A DNA stretch of 64,000 nt from Commensalibacter communis (GTDB taxonomy: Bacteria > Pseudomonadota > Alphaproteobacteria > Acetobacterales > Acetobacteraceae), in assembly GCF_947179015.1 (NCBI RefSeq), contig NZ_CAMXCM010000003.1:62001-126000 (forward strand), written 5' to 3'. Of the stretch, positions 42,080 through 51,096 are shown in pieces (the first letter of the stretch is position 1; each line of letters begins with the position of its first letter). The notes beneath the pieces were generated by a model. That model worked only from the letters and a program-made list of their open reading frames with translations. It was not told the origin of the DNA and did no database searches. Made by a program: the position numbers and the translations under genes.

Positions 42080-42724
42080 TTATTCTATAACGTAAAATTG
42101 CCCTTGTTGAATATACCAATAATGCTTTTTAACAAGTTCATACATCTGTTTTCCAATACGATAATTGGGTGAGGAACGGGTTGCGCCTGTTATGAGTTCA
42201 TGACATTTAACAGGTTTTGTAACTATGTTTAATAATTTCCATATTTGTTTGATTTGTTGATCCATAAGAGCGCATAAATGAGGATCATTCTTCTGATCTG
42301 ATATATTCCATCGAATTCCTAATGAAGAAGCTTGGACAGAGAAGAACTCTTCTGGATAAGCAGTCGTATCAATATAAGGATTAAAGTCTGTAGATGGGCA
42401 AATATGGTTTGGATATAATTTATTATAATTAAATAATAATATTCCCCAAGAATGATTTGTAGGTAAAACAGTAAAAGCTTGTGATATAAATTTATTCGTA
42501 TATTGATCGTTTTTTAGAATATCTTTTGTTAATATATCATGAAGAGATGAAACAGATGTGGGAGGGTTATTGTAATAATCATCTTCTGATTCTTTATGAG
42601 AAAAATAGGGCTTGAAAATAATTTCAGGCATATTTGCAAGAAGTAAGTCAGAGAAAGCTAAGATATCCTGTTCTGCCATCCATAAATAACTATTTTTTGT
42701 TTTTTGTCCTTGTGTCCACGCCAT
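42080..42724 (-). CDS. hypothetical protein, 214 residues
   Basis: I do not recognise this protein. It is soluble, with many Tyr, Pro, His and Asn and short helices (EQDILAFSDLLLAN, QQIKQIWKLLNIV). There is no signal peptide and no clear catalytic motif. It starts 21 bases after the SorC-type regulator on the same strand, so the two are probably on one message, but the link to polyol use is only position. Its convergence on the second SDR leaves 47 bases for a terminator. Confidence 0.55.
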   Translation of the reverse strand: MAWTQGQKTKNSYLWMAEQDILAFSDLLLANMPEIIFKPYFSHKESEDDYYNNPPTSVSSLHDILTKDILKNDQYTNKFISQAFTVLPTNHSWGILLFNYNKLYPNHICPSTDFNPYIDTTAYPEEFFSVQASSLGIRWNISDQKNDPHLCALMDQQIKQIWKLLNIVTKPVKCHELITGATRSSPNYRIGKQMYELVKKHYWYIQQGQFYVIE

Positions 42725-42745
42725 ATTGTATAGACTTTTTTAATT

Positions 42746-43714
42746 TTATGATTGTTGATCTATAGATTTGATAATCCGCATGGCGGTAAATTGGTCTGTA
42801 ATTAAAATATTAATTAACCGTCCTGATAAGGCCCCCAAAATCGCCTCGATTTTGTTCTTACCTCCAGCAATACCAATAACACGAGGGATGGTTTTTAATT
42901 GTTCAAGGGTAATTCCAATAATTCTTTGGTCAATAGCGGTTTGAAGAGGCTTACCTTTGTTATTATAAAAATGCAGGCAAATATCACCAACCGCTTTTTT
43001 CTGTGCGATTGTATTCATCTCGGCTTTGGTTAAGATATTTCCACTATCGGCAAGAAGCTTTTCAGGCGAGATAGGACCAATTCCAACCAATGCCATGGTT
43101 ATTTCTTTGAATTGCTCCAGAGTAGCTTGGACAAAAGGATCAGCCATTAAAATTGTTCGGGCTTCTGTTGAGCCAATAATCCCTTGTGCAGGAAGTAGGA
43201 TTTGTTCTGCATGGGTGATTTTGGCCAGTTTAGAGCTGAGGATTGATGCGTGTTTTTGAACGGTTGGGCTGCCGATACCGCCTTGGATTTGAATAATTTT
43301 TTTAGCGGATATTTTAAAATTATTATTTAAATTATTCACCATATTTAACAAAGATTCACTCCAAGAGGAAATCCCAATTACTTCATCTTGTTGCAGGGTT
43401 GCAGAGAAAAACTGCGCTGCTGCTTGACCGATGCGTGAAAAGATTTGGGTTTCTTCATCTTGTTCGCACGAGGCAATGATAACTTCTGATAAATTAAAAT
43501 GTTGTTTAATTCGTTCTTCTAATTCCAAAAAAGTGCCTTTCGGTTCGTTGATTGAAATTTGAACAATACCATTCAAAGACGCTTTTTTCAGCAGTCGTGA
43601 AACGCTAGCCTGTGAAATATATAAATGTTTAGCAATATCGGGCTGTTTCATATTATCGAAATAGTACATTCTGGCTACTCTTGCGATAAATCTTAGTTCG
43701 TCAGATGTTGTCAT
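42746..43714 (-). CDS. SorC-family transcriptional regulator
   Basis: A 322-residue regulator. The helix-turn-helix, ARMYYFDNMKQPDIAKHLYI then SQASVSRLLKKA, occupies about residues 14-45. The sugar-phosphate-binding domain (residues 60-315) shows GISSWSESLLNMV, GIGPISPEKLLADSG and GNILTKAEM. SorC-type proteins such as DalR and RbtR control polyol operons with a sugar phosphate or polyol as inducer. It lies at the right end of the polyol cluster, on the other strand, and is the obvious candidate regulator. The start ATG at 43714 lacks a strong ribosome site. Confidence 0.9.
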   Translation of the reverse strand: MTTSDELRFIARVARMYYFDNMKQPDIAKHLYISQASVSRLLKKASLNGIVQISINEPKGTFLELEERIKQHFNLSEVIIASCEQDEETQIFSRIGQAAAQFFSATLQQDEVIGISSWSESLLNMVNNLNNNFKISAKKIIQIQGGIGSPTVQKHASILSSKLAKITHAEQILLPAQGIIGSTEARTILMADPFVQATLEQFKEITMALVGIGPISPEKLLADSGNILTKAEMNTIAQKKAVGDICLHFYNNKGKPLQTAIDQRIIGITLEQLKTIPRVIGIAGGKNKIEAILGALSGRLINILITDQFTAMRIIKSIDQQS

Positions 43715-43920
43715 GGATGCTTTTAATAAAAAGAGAAATATTTAAATTAAATAATTATATTATGTTCCAAATGCGGGATGTTTATTTATATATCTTAAAA
43801 TTGACGACGATCCTATCATAAAATAAATATAAAGTTTTATAGCGATTTACAAATTGTATTTTGAGTTAAATCTCTTATAGTGATATTTATTCTCATTCTT
43901 AATAAACTGAAAATCTTCTT

Positions 43921-45411
43921 ATGCTGCAAAAAACACTGTCTATTTTAACATTAATCCACCGTTGGGGCGGTTTAATTGGGGGTTGGTTTTGTTTTTTTCT
44001 GGTTGTCACAGGAACAATTTCGGTTTTTGACTTAGAGATTTCTCGATGGATGCAGCCAGAGCTGGCTGACTATACAGATACAGGAACAGTTTCTGAAAAA
44101 TCTATGGATACATCCTACCAAATATGGCAAGACAATACACGACAGAACCGTTTTAGCTTTGTTATATTACCTACTGAACGATATCCCTTTATTTATGTAC
44201 TATCCAGCCAAGGGGCATTATTTAAATGGCAAAACATTGATCCAGTGACTGGCAAAGTGATTCAAACGCAACCGACTGTTGGGGGGTATTTTTTTGATAG
44301 CTTACATAATAGTTTTTTATTAACACGCCCTGCGGGTGATATTGTCATTATCGTTCTTTCTATTGCATTTTTTATATTTATTTTGAGCGGCTTTATTATT
44401 CACTTAAAACATTTGTGGAAAGAGTTTTTTAAAGTTCGTCCGAAAGCCTCTGCATTACGATTTGTATTGGATATTCATTTAGGAATAGGTGTTTTCTTTT
44501 TTCCGTTTTTATTATTGATGGTGGTGAGTGGGTTTTTATTTTATGCCCCCATATATATGTCTTTTTTAAACCCATCGCCTGGTCATTATGTAGCTGCACC
44601 TTACAAAGAAGGACAAGCAACGCAAAGCCATTCTGAAAAGAGTCTATTTTCATTAGTGCAAGAAGCAAAGACCACTTTTAAATCAATGCCAGGATTTATT
44701 TTAATTATGCCTAAACAAATTCATGTTGTACAAAGTGATGCGGATCAATTGGCGATTATGCGGAATTATATAGAGCTTGATCGTGCGTCTCATCAAGTAT
44801 CATTACAAGTCAACCACTCAACATTTGGTCGATATATATTAAATGTTATGTTCGGTTTACACTTAACGCGTGCTGGTGGCGATGTCTTGCGGTGGATATA
44901 TTTTGTAGCAGGAACGGGGTCTTCTATATTGGTGGCGACAGGGTTATTATTCTTTTCCAATAAACGTCGTCATTTTAATAAAAAGCATATATCTTCACGA
45001 TTATTATTTTTTTATAAGGTCATTGATGGCATACATGTTGGGGCAATGATGGGTACATTATTGGCTATTTTAAGCGTTTTCCTAGTAAACACTTTGATTT
45101 TAGCGGATAATACAGCAAAAGCATCTTTGGAAATCAATGCTTTTCTTGTTGTACTTGTTTTGTCTTTTGTAGAAGGATTATTTTATTCTTTTTATTCTAG
45201 TGTCATGCACGCATGGAAACATCAAATTGGATTATTTGCTTGTTTATGTATGATCGTGCCAGTTTTGAAGATGATATTATATCCAGAAATATTAAATGCT
45301 TTTTGGAGCAGTAATTTTGTTTATACAGCAATCAATATCTCTTTTGTAATGACTGGAATTTCTTTTTTCTTATTATATCGTTACCTAAAACGTAAAAATG
45401 CTTTTATCTAA
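43921..45411 (+). CDS. PepSY-associated membrane protein, iron-uptake type
   Basis: A 496-residue inner-membrane protein of the PepSY-TM family. It starts LIHRWGGLIGGWFCFFLVVTGTI, has helix-loop-helix segments around 140-170 and 185-210, a periplasmic PepSY-like loop in residues 210-300, and ends with four hydrophobic helices. The repeated histidines (HRWGG, DSLHNSF, FGLHLTRAGGD) may hold haem or take part in electron transfer. Relatives lie next to siderophore receptors and are thought to reduce siderophore iron in the periplasm. Here a TonB-dependent siderophore receptor converges on it, which supports that role. Its stop codon lies inside the shared terminator. Confidence 0.85.
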   Translation: MLQKTLSILTLIHRWGGLIGGWFCFFLVVTGTISVFDLEISRWMQPELADYTDTGTVSEKSMDTSYQIWQDNTRQNRFSFVILPTERYPFIYVLSSQGALFKWQNIDPVTGKVIQTQPTVGGYFFDSLHNSFLLTRPAGDIVIIVLSIAFFIFILSGFIIHLKHLWKEFFKVRPKASALRFVLDIHLGIGVFFFPFLLLMVVSGFLFYAPIYMSFLNPSPGHYVAAPYKEGQATQSHSEKSLFSLVQEAKTTFKSMPGFILIMPKQIHVVQSDADQLAIMRNYIELDRASHQVSLQVNHSTFGRYILNVMFGLHLTRAGGDVLRWIYFVAGTGSSILVATGLLFFSNKRRHFNKKHISSRLLFFYKVIDGIHVGAMMGTLLAILSVFLVNTLILADNTAKASLEINAFLVVLVLSFVEGLFYSFYSSVMHAWKHQIGLFACLCMIVPVLKMILYPEILNAFWSSNFVYTAINISFVMTGISFFLLYRYLKRKNAFI

Positions 45412-45438
45412 GTTTTTATTATTCTTAGATAAAAGCAT
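45398..45438. terminator. bidirectional terminator overlapping a stop codon
   Basis: A perfect 15-base stem, ATGCTTTTATCTAAG (45398-45412) with CTTAGATAAAAGCAT (45424-45438), has A-rich and T-rich flanks. The PepSY gene stop (TAA, 45409-45411) lies in the left arm. The siderophore receptor gene ends just beyond, so both use it. Confidence 0.85.
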
Positions 45439-45445
45439 AATTATT

Positions 45446-47656
45446 TTACCAGTTATAAGAAAGCTTTCCGATAACAGTCCTGCCTTGACCAATGGCACAT
45501 CCAAAAGATTGGCTGTAACAAGCGGTAAAATACCGTTTGTTGGTCAGGTTTTGTGCTGTAAATTGTGCTTCTAATCCTTTTAACGTTGGAATGCTGTCAT
45601 CGAATTTATAATGAGCTTGCATATCAATCATCGTATAGGCTTTGGTGCGAAGATAAGAGATATAATCCCCGTTTGTATTACCATTATATCTGACCCCAAT
45701 GGCTCCACCAAGATTTTTAAAGGTTCCAGATTGAATGGTATAATCCCCCCAGAAAGAGAAAATATTTGCAGGGACTTGGGTTGGGCGTTGACCAGAATAA
45801 TCCCCCGCAGTGAATTTTACATCTTGATAAGTATAAGCAGCAATCAGATTTAATCCAGCGATTGGGGACGTATGGGCTTCAAGTTCAAAACCTCGAGAGC
45901 GTTGTTTTCCGGCTTGGAGACTAAACATCGGGTTTACAGGGTCGCTGGTTAAGACGTTGGTTTGCTCTAAATTATAGATGGCTGCAGAGAAGAAACCATT
46001 GAAATTTTCAGGCTGATATTTGATCCCAACTTCGTATTGTTCACCACGTGTGGGTTGATATGGTTTACCACTTTGTGAAACTTGATTAAGTGGTTGAAAT
46101 GATTGAGCGTAACTGAAATATGGGGAAATATTATAAGGTAAGTTATATAAAATTCCGCCACGGAACGTAAAGGCTTGGTCACTTTGGGTAAAGCTAGATG
46201 AGGGGGTAACATGATTTCTGGTGCCGATGCTAGACCAATCATTTCTGAAGCCTAATTGAGCATGCAGACGTTTATAACTCATATTATCTTGTAAAAAGAT
46301 TCCCTCTTGATTGGTACTAACACCCATTTGCATAGAAGGTGTGGGAATGGTAATTGGTGCAGAGTAGTTTGGATGATACAGATCAAGTGGAGGGGCATAT
46401 CCAGATCCATAATCGTAACCAGAACGAATATTTTGCCAACTGACCCCCAGCAATAGATCATGAGCAACAGGACCTGTATGGACTTGCCCATGAAGTTGTT
46501 CTTCAATGGTGATGGTGTCAAAATGCTCTTTTGAGCCATTAGCATAACGATACATATATCGACTGCCGGGATAATACCCAGCACTGCCATTGGGGTTTGC
46601 ACCTGAAGCATAAGAACTTCCATAGACTTGGTTATAATTTGCCCCAACATTGGTATAACGAGCCATTGAAAGAAATTGCCATTCTGGATTTAATTGATAG
46701 GTAAATTTATATCCAACAGAGGCTTGAGTTTGATCAAATTTATCAAAATTCTTATCTCCAGAAAAGAAATTAGAAGGAAAATGATAAGGTGCAGATAAAA
46801 CAGACCCAAATGCTGGAAACGTTTGATAGGAAGTATCGTTGGGTTGCGCTTGATAACGCCCATAAACAGTTAAATTAATATCATCCGTAGGTTCCCAATA
46901 TAAAGAGGGCTGAATTGCGTAGCGTTCTGCTTTGGTATACCAATCCCGTCCGTCTTGTCTAAATCCTGTACCAACAACACGCCAAGAAAGATTATCAAGC
47001 CCTTTGAATTTATCACCTAGATCAAAGACACCACGAACATAATTATAATTTCCGCCTTCAAGCGAAACATGTCGATAGCGTGATCCATTTGCAAATTTAC
47101 TTGTTAATGCAATAATACCGCCTGGGCTGCTTTGACCGTAAACAACAGAAGATGGTCCTTTTAATACGTCAACTTGCTGTAATAAATAAACATCAACTTG
47201 TTGAGCAGCGTAATATTGTCCCTTAAACATCAATAATCCATCAAGATATTGACTGCCATTAACATCAAAGCCACGAATTGTCCCTAAATCATAACGACTA
47301 TTTGACCCACGTTGTTCCATCGATACGCCAGAACTATAGCGTAAAGCCTGACCAAGGGTTGTGGCATTTTGCATTTGCATCTGTTGGGATGTGACAACTG
47401 ACACTGATTCAGGAGTATAAATCAGAGGGGTAGAGCTTTTTGTTGCAGCAGACGATGATTTGGTCACAATAGAATTTTTATTGCCTTTGACGACAATTTG
47501 TTCATCTTTTGAATCATCGCCTTTTGTTTGCGATGTATTAGATGTTTGTGTGGTTGAAGTGGTCGATTGTGCAATTGCGTTGTTTTGTAAAACGAAAAAG
47601 CCTATTCCTGAAGTCACCAGCAAAAGGTAACGATAAGAGATACAAGTCATGAGCAT
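45446..47656 (-). CDS. TonB-dependent siderophore receptor, FhuA-like
   Basis: A 736-residue outer-membrane receptor. A signal peptide ends near AIAQS (residue 30). The Ser/Thr-rich stretch is followed by the TonB box region DEQIVVKG and the plug (residues about 70-200), with TPESVSVVTSQQM, RGFDVNGSQYLDGL and LQQVDVLKGPSSVVYGQSSPGG. The barrel runs to a terminal aromatic KLSYNW. Plug details fit the ferrichrome/hydroxamate group, but the ligand is uncertain. ATG at 47656 or 47650. A Fur-like dyad lies 27 bases before the start, which suggests iron control. It converges on the PepSY gene. Confidence 0.92.
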   Translation of the reverse strand: MLMTCISYRYLLLVTSGIGFFVLQNNAIAQSTTSTTQTSNTSQTKGDDSKDEQIVVKGNKNSIVTKSSSAATKSSTPLIYTPESVSVVTSQQMQMQNATTLGQALRYSSGVSMEQRGSNSRYDLGTIRGFDVNGSQYLDGLLMFKGQYYAAQQVDVYLLQQVDVLKGPSSVVYGQSSPGGIIALTSKFANGSRYRHVSLEGGNYNYVRGVFDLGDKFKGLDNLSWRVVGTGFRQDGRDWYTKAERYAIQPSLYWEPTDDINLTVYGRYQAQPNDTSYQTFPAFGSVLSAPYHFPSNFFSGDKNFDKFDQTQASVGYKFTYQLNPEWQFLSMARYTNVGANYNQVYGSSYASGANPNGSAGYYPGSRYMYRYANGSKEHFDTITIEEQLHGQVHTGPVAHDLLLGVSWQNIRSGYDYGSGYAPPLDLYHPNYSAPITIPTPSMQMGVSTNQEGIFLQDNMSYKRLHAQLGFRNDWSSIGTRNHVTPSSSFTQSDQAFTFRGGILYNLPYNISPYFSYAQSFQPLNQVSQSGKPYQPTRGEQYEVGIKYQPENFNGFFSAAIYNLEQTNVLTSDPVNPMFSLQAGKQRSRGFELEAHTSPIAGLNLIAAYTYQDVKFTAGDYSGQRPTQVPANIFSFWGDYTIQSGTFKNLGGAIGVRYNGNTNGDYISYLRTKAYTMIDMQAHYKFDDSIPTLKGLEAQFTAQNLTNKRYFTACYSQSFGCAIGQGRTVIGKLSYNW

Positions 47657-47682
47657 GATAACGATCTAATTGAGAATGAAAT

Positions 47683-47697
47683 TGATAATCGTTATCA
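47683..47697. promoter_or_regulatory. Fur-like operator of the siderophore receptor
   Basis: TGATAATCGTTATCA is a 7-1-7 dyad with one mismatch, close to the E. coli Fur box. A second partial copy (TGATAACGATC) overlaps the receptor start at 47656. Which iron regulator is used in this group is not shown by the sequence. Confidence 0.55.
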
Positions 47698-47871
47698 GAT
47701 AGCAGACAGAAATCTTAATTTCAATCAAATTTTCTTGGTAATTGACGTTTAAATTCATTATTCAAAATTTCATGCCTTTAAGGTCTCAATTCATAGAAAA
47801 TATATCTTTTTATCTCAATTTATATTAAACACAATAAGGGTTCAGTATCATGTCATGTATGGGTGTATAAA

Positions 47872-48129
47872 ATGATTAGAAAAATTATTGTATTGGTTGT
47901 GGCTATCGCAGCTTGCATAGGTCTTGGTGTATATATCCGATCTTATAACAGCAATAATAGTTTCAATGCTCAACAACGTTTTAACACTATTATGCAGGCT
48001 GCTGACGAGCAAGCACAAGATATTTTAAAAGAAACAGATGAAAAAAAGAAAAAAAATGCTCAGTTATTTATTGAGAGAAAAGATAATTTGTTACGACATC
48101 AGCAAAAAGAATTATTCAACCAACAGTAA
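47872..48129 (+). CDS. small membrane-anchored protein, 85 residues
   Basis: No family is recognised. An N-terminal membrane helix (IIVLVVAIAACIGLGVYI) is followed by a soluble, charged, probably helical part rich in Lys, Glu and Gln (ADEQAQDILKETDEKKKKN), which could form a coiled coil. The ATG at 47872 is preferred over a GTG three codons before. The receptor gene is divergent. The convergent acetyltransferase gene ends two bases after it. Function unknown. Confidence 0.5.
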   Translation: MIRKIIVLVVAIAACIGLGVYIRSYNSNNSFNAQQRFNTIMQAADEQAQDILKETDEKKKKNAQLFIERKDNLLRHQQKELFNQQ

Positions 48130-48130
48130 T

Positions 48131-48565
48131 TTATTCTATATTTGCTTTGGTTAAATCCAACTCCATAGGAACAAAAGTGACATTATTTTTCGTAAATTCT
48201 GTGTCAAAATAGGTAAAATTAAATTTCTCGTAAAATCGAGTTGCCGTACTTCTTGCATTAAGATATACGCTTGCAACATGATCTTTCTTCAGTTCTTGCA
48301 AGACTGTTTTGAATAATGTGCTTCCAATTCCTCTGTTTTGATAGTGTGATTCTGTTGCAAATTTCCTGATTTGCCGGCGATTAGGTGTACGATAAAAAAC
48401 AGATAAACAACTTATGACTTGATCATTTATGAGATAACCATAATGAGTTGCGTCTTCGTCCCCTGGCTCCATGCAATCTTGCAGCTTAAATGAAGGCCAT
48501 AAAATATCTCTTCTTAATTGCAAACAATCTTCTAGCTGAATGTGACGGATATGATACGATGTCAT
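48131..48565 (-). CDS. GNAT-family acetyltransferase
   Basis: A 144-residue GNAT protein. The acetyl-CoA site is RKFATESHYQNRGIGSTLFK, with the Q/R-x-x-G-x-G/A core, preceded by a beta strand with the conserved Tyr (GYLINDQVISCLSVFYRTP) and followed by VYLNARSTATRFYEKFNFTY. The acceptor is not evident. ATG at 48565. It stands alone, ending against the small anchored protein and divergent from the first Sel1-repeat gene. Confidence 0.82.
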   Translation of the reverse strand: MTSYHIRHIQLEDCLQLRRDILWPSFKLQDCMEPGDEDATHYGYLINDQVISCLSVFYRTPNRRQIRKFATESHYQNRGIGSTLFKTVLQELKKDHVASVYLNARSTATRFYEKFNFTYFDTEFTKNNVTFVPMELDLTKANIE

Positions 48566-48670
48566 GATCGTGTTCCAATGTGAGTAATTATTTCTGTATT
48601 CATTGTATAGTAATTTTTAAATTGATTGGTAATGTAATTTAAAAGATTATGATTTGCAAAGGACGTTTTT

Positions 48671-49531
48671 ATGAAATGGTTTAATCAGGCATCTATCTGT
48701 TTTGGAGTGGTTTTGATTCTGACCATTTGTCTTAATACCCCACACCAGTCAAGAGCACTAGAAGTGTTAGACCATACGGTAAATTTTGATAAACCAGACG
48801 TAAAACATTCTTTGGCTGAATTAACCAGTAATGCTGAAAAAGGGAATGTAAAGGCGCAATATCATCTAGCTCTTCGTTATCAACAAGGGCAAGATGTTCC
48901 TCAGGATCAAAATAAAGCGATTAAATGGTTTGAAAAAGCAGCAGCAGGTGGGAATGCCAAATCACAATTGGCATTAGGTATTTTCTATGGTGGTGGCATT
49001 GGCGTAGAGCGTGATTATGTTCAAGCAAGAAAATATTTGGAACAAGCTGCTTTGCAACAAGAACCGGAAGCTAATTTTTATTTAGGATTGCTGTATTATA
49101 AAGGGTTAAGGGTTCCCAAATTATATTCTAAAGCCAAACATTATTTTGAATTAGCAGCTCAAAAAGGGAACAGTGATGCGCAATATTTTCTTGGGCGAAT
49201 GTATTATAATGGTCAAGGTGTCGCTAAGAATTACAACAAAGCATTTGACGAGTTTAAACAATCTGCTCAACAAGGAAATAAGCATGCAAGTATGATGTTG
49301 GGAATGCTATATGATAATGGTCATGGGATAAAAAAAGATGTGAAAAAATCAACTTATTATTATACTCAGGCAGCCAAGCAGAATGTTCCCGAAGCACAAT
49401 TGGCTCTTGGGATTGCCTACCTTACTGGTCATGGGGTCAAAGAGAATAAACATGAGGCAAAAGAATGGCTGTTGAAGTCATGTCGTCAAAATAATAATTC
49501 AGCATGTGAGATGGTTTCTAATATGGATTAG
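48671..49531 (+). CDS. exported Sel1-repeat protein, six repeats
   Basis: A 286-residue protein with a signal peptide (QASICFGVVLILTICLN, cut near residue 29). Six Sel1-like repeats follow, each about 36 residues of the type AQYxLGxxYxxGxGVxxDxxKAxxYxxxAAxxGN. The last unit is followed by a short Cys-containing end (SCRQNNNSACEM). Sel1 repeats make curved alpha-solenoids that bind partner proteins. The ribosome site AAAGGA is well placed. It is the first of three consecutive Sel1 genes on this strand, which probably arose by duplication and unequal growth. Confidence 0.9.
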   Translation: MKWFNQASICFGVVLILTICLNTPHQSRALEVLDHTVNFDKPDVKHSLAELTSNAEKGNVKAQYHLALRYQQGQDVPQDQNKAIKWFEKAAAGGNAKSQLALGIFYGGGIGVERDYVQARKYLEQAALQQEPEANFYLGLLYYKGLRVPKLYSKAKHYFELAAQKGNSDAQYFLGRMYYNGQGVAKNYNKAFDEFKQSAQQGNKHASMMLGMLYDNGHGIKKDVKKSTYYYTQAAKQNVPEAQLALGIAYLTGHGVKENKHEAKEWLLKSCRQNNNSACEMVSNMD

Positions 49532-49640
49532 GAACACAAGTTGTTCATAAAAGTTTTTTCTTAATTTTTATTATTGATTATCTTATATAGTCTTATTAAT
49601 TTTAATTTATTATTATTTTGTTATTATTGGTAGGATTTAT

Positions 49641-50987
49641 ATGTATCAATATATTTTTATTATACTGATTATTATATGCATCATTTGTATTGCATATGTT
49701 GTCTATGATATATGGTTACGTAAACATTTTGCCAATTTTAACACAAAGAGAACCAACTCTACTGTTCAGACTGATGACACCTTAGAAACAGATAGTATAG
49801 AATCAAGCAGCCCGATGGATAAAGGGTTGATGTATTTTAAAGGGGATGGTGTTCCTCAAAATTATTCAAAAGCCCGAGATTTCTTCGAAAAAGCTGCTGC
49901 GGGTGGCACTGTCCAAGCAATTTTGTATCTAGCCCTTATTTATTACGAAGGACTGGGAATAGAACAAGATGACAAAAAAGCATTAGCTTTCTTTGAAGAA
50001 GCTGCCAAAAGAGGGAATGCCAAGGCGATGTTTGCTTTGGGCAGAATTAACCTTATGGGGCATGTGGTAGAGCAAAATTATGATAAAGCACGTGAATATT
50101 TTGAACAATCTGCACGTCAAGGTGAAGTAGACGCCTTATTAAATCTTGGTATGATGTATTATGAAGGTGTTGGCGTCGAGCAAAATTATAGCAAGGCCAG
50201 GGTATATCTGGAACAAGCGGCTTCTAAAGGTGCAGCTGAGGCGCAAAATAGTTTAGCTTATATGTATATTCAAGCCAAAGGTGTTGAACAGGACACTGAA
50301 AAAGCCCGAGAATATTATGCATTGTCTGCGCGTCAAGGAAATATGGAAGGGGAATATCACCTAGCGTGTATGTATTGGGATGGCACAGGTGGCGAAAAAG
50401 ATCGTTTAAAAGCCAGAGGATATTTTGAAAAAGCGGCTTATCAAGGTGAGGCAGAGGCCCAATTTTTTATGGGTAATATATATTATTATGGTCAAGGAAC
50501 CCCTGTTGATTACAAAAGAGCAGCTTATTTTTATGATAAAGCAGCACGCCAAAATCATATTCAAGCCCAAAATATGATTGGATATATGTATTCCGAGGGA
50601 CAAGGGATCTCTAAAGATTATAAATTAGCCATCTATTGGTATAAGCAAGCAGCATTTCAAAATGATGTTCAGGCGCAATATAGTTTGGGCTATATTTATC
50701 TTACTGGGAATATTGTTCCGATTAATTTGGAAAAGGCATTTGAATATTTTAATAAAGCGGCACAAAATGGCTATGTTTTGGCGCAATTTAATTTGGCGGT
50801 TATGTATTACAAAGGCGATGGTGTCCCCCAAGATTTTTTACAAGCAGCCGAATGGTTTCAAAAAGCAGACCTTCAAGGGCATAAAAAATCTAGTTTTATC
50901 TTAGGAAAAATGTATTTAGAGGGGCAAGGCGTCCCTCATAATCATGATAAAGGGATGGCGTTGATTACGAAAAGTGAAGTCGAATAA
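49641..50987 (+). CDS. membrane-anchored Sel1-repeat protein, eleven repeats
   Basis: A 448-residue protein. Residues 3-25 form a membrane helix (YIFIILIIICIICIAYVVYD), then a short spacer with Thr and Ser (residues 35-60), then eleven Sel1-like repeats of about 36 residues. They are typical, for example MDKGLMYFKGDGVPQNYSKA at the start. The ending (MALITKSEVE) is short. The anchor at the N-terminus places the solenoid in the periplasm or cytoplasm; orientation cannot be fixed. The ATG has TAGGAT ahead of it. It lies 109 bases after the six-repeat gene. Confidence 0.9.
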   Translation: MYQYIFIILIIICIICIAYVVYDIWLRKHFANFNTKRTNSTVQTDDTLETDSIESSSPMDKGLMYFKGDGVPQNYSKARDFFEKAAAGGTVQAILYLALIYYEGLGIEQDDKKALAFFEEAAKRGNAKAMFALGRINLMGHVVEQNYDKAREYFEQSARQGEVDALLNLGMMYYEGVGVEQNYSKARVYLEQAASKGAAEAQNSLAYMYIQAKGVEQDTEKAREYYALSARQGNMEGEYHLACMYWDGTGGEKDRLKARGYFEKAAYQGEAEAQFFMGNIYYYGQGTPVDYKRAAYFYDKAARQNHIQAQNMIGYMYSEGQGISKDYKLAIYWYKQAAFQNDVQAQYSLGYIYLTGNIVPINLEKAFEYFNKAAQNGYVLAQFNLAVMYYKGDGVPQDFLQAAEWFQKADLQGHKKSSFILGKMYLEGQGVPHNHDKGMALITKSEVE

Positions 50988-51096
50988 AGAGCTTGTGATA
51001 TTTAATGTTCTTTTTTCTATCATGAGATGAGAAAAAGCAGTATGATATCGCTCAAATGTAAATATTAAATGATTTTTTTGTTTCTATTGGTTTCTT

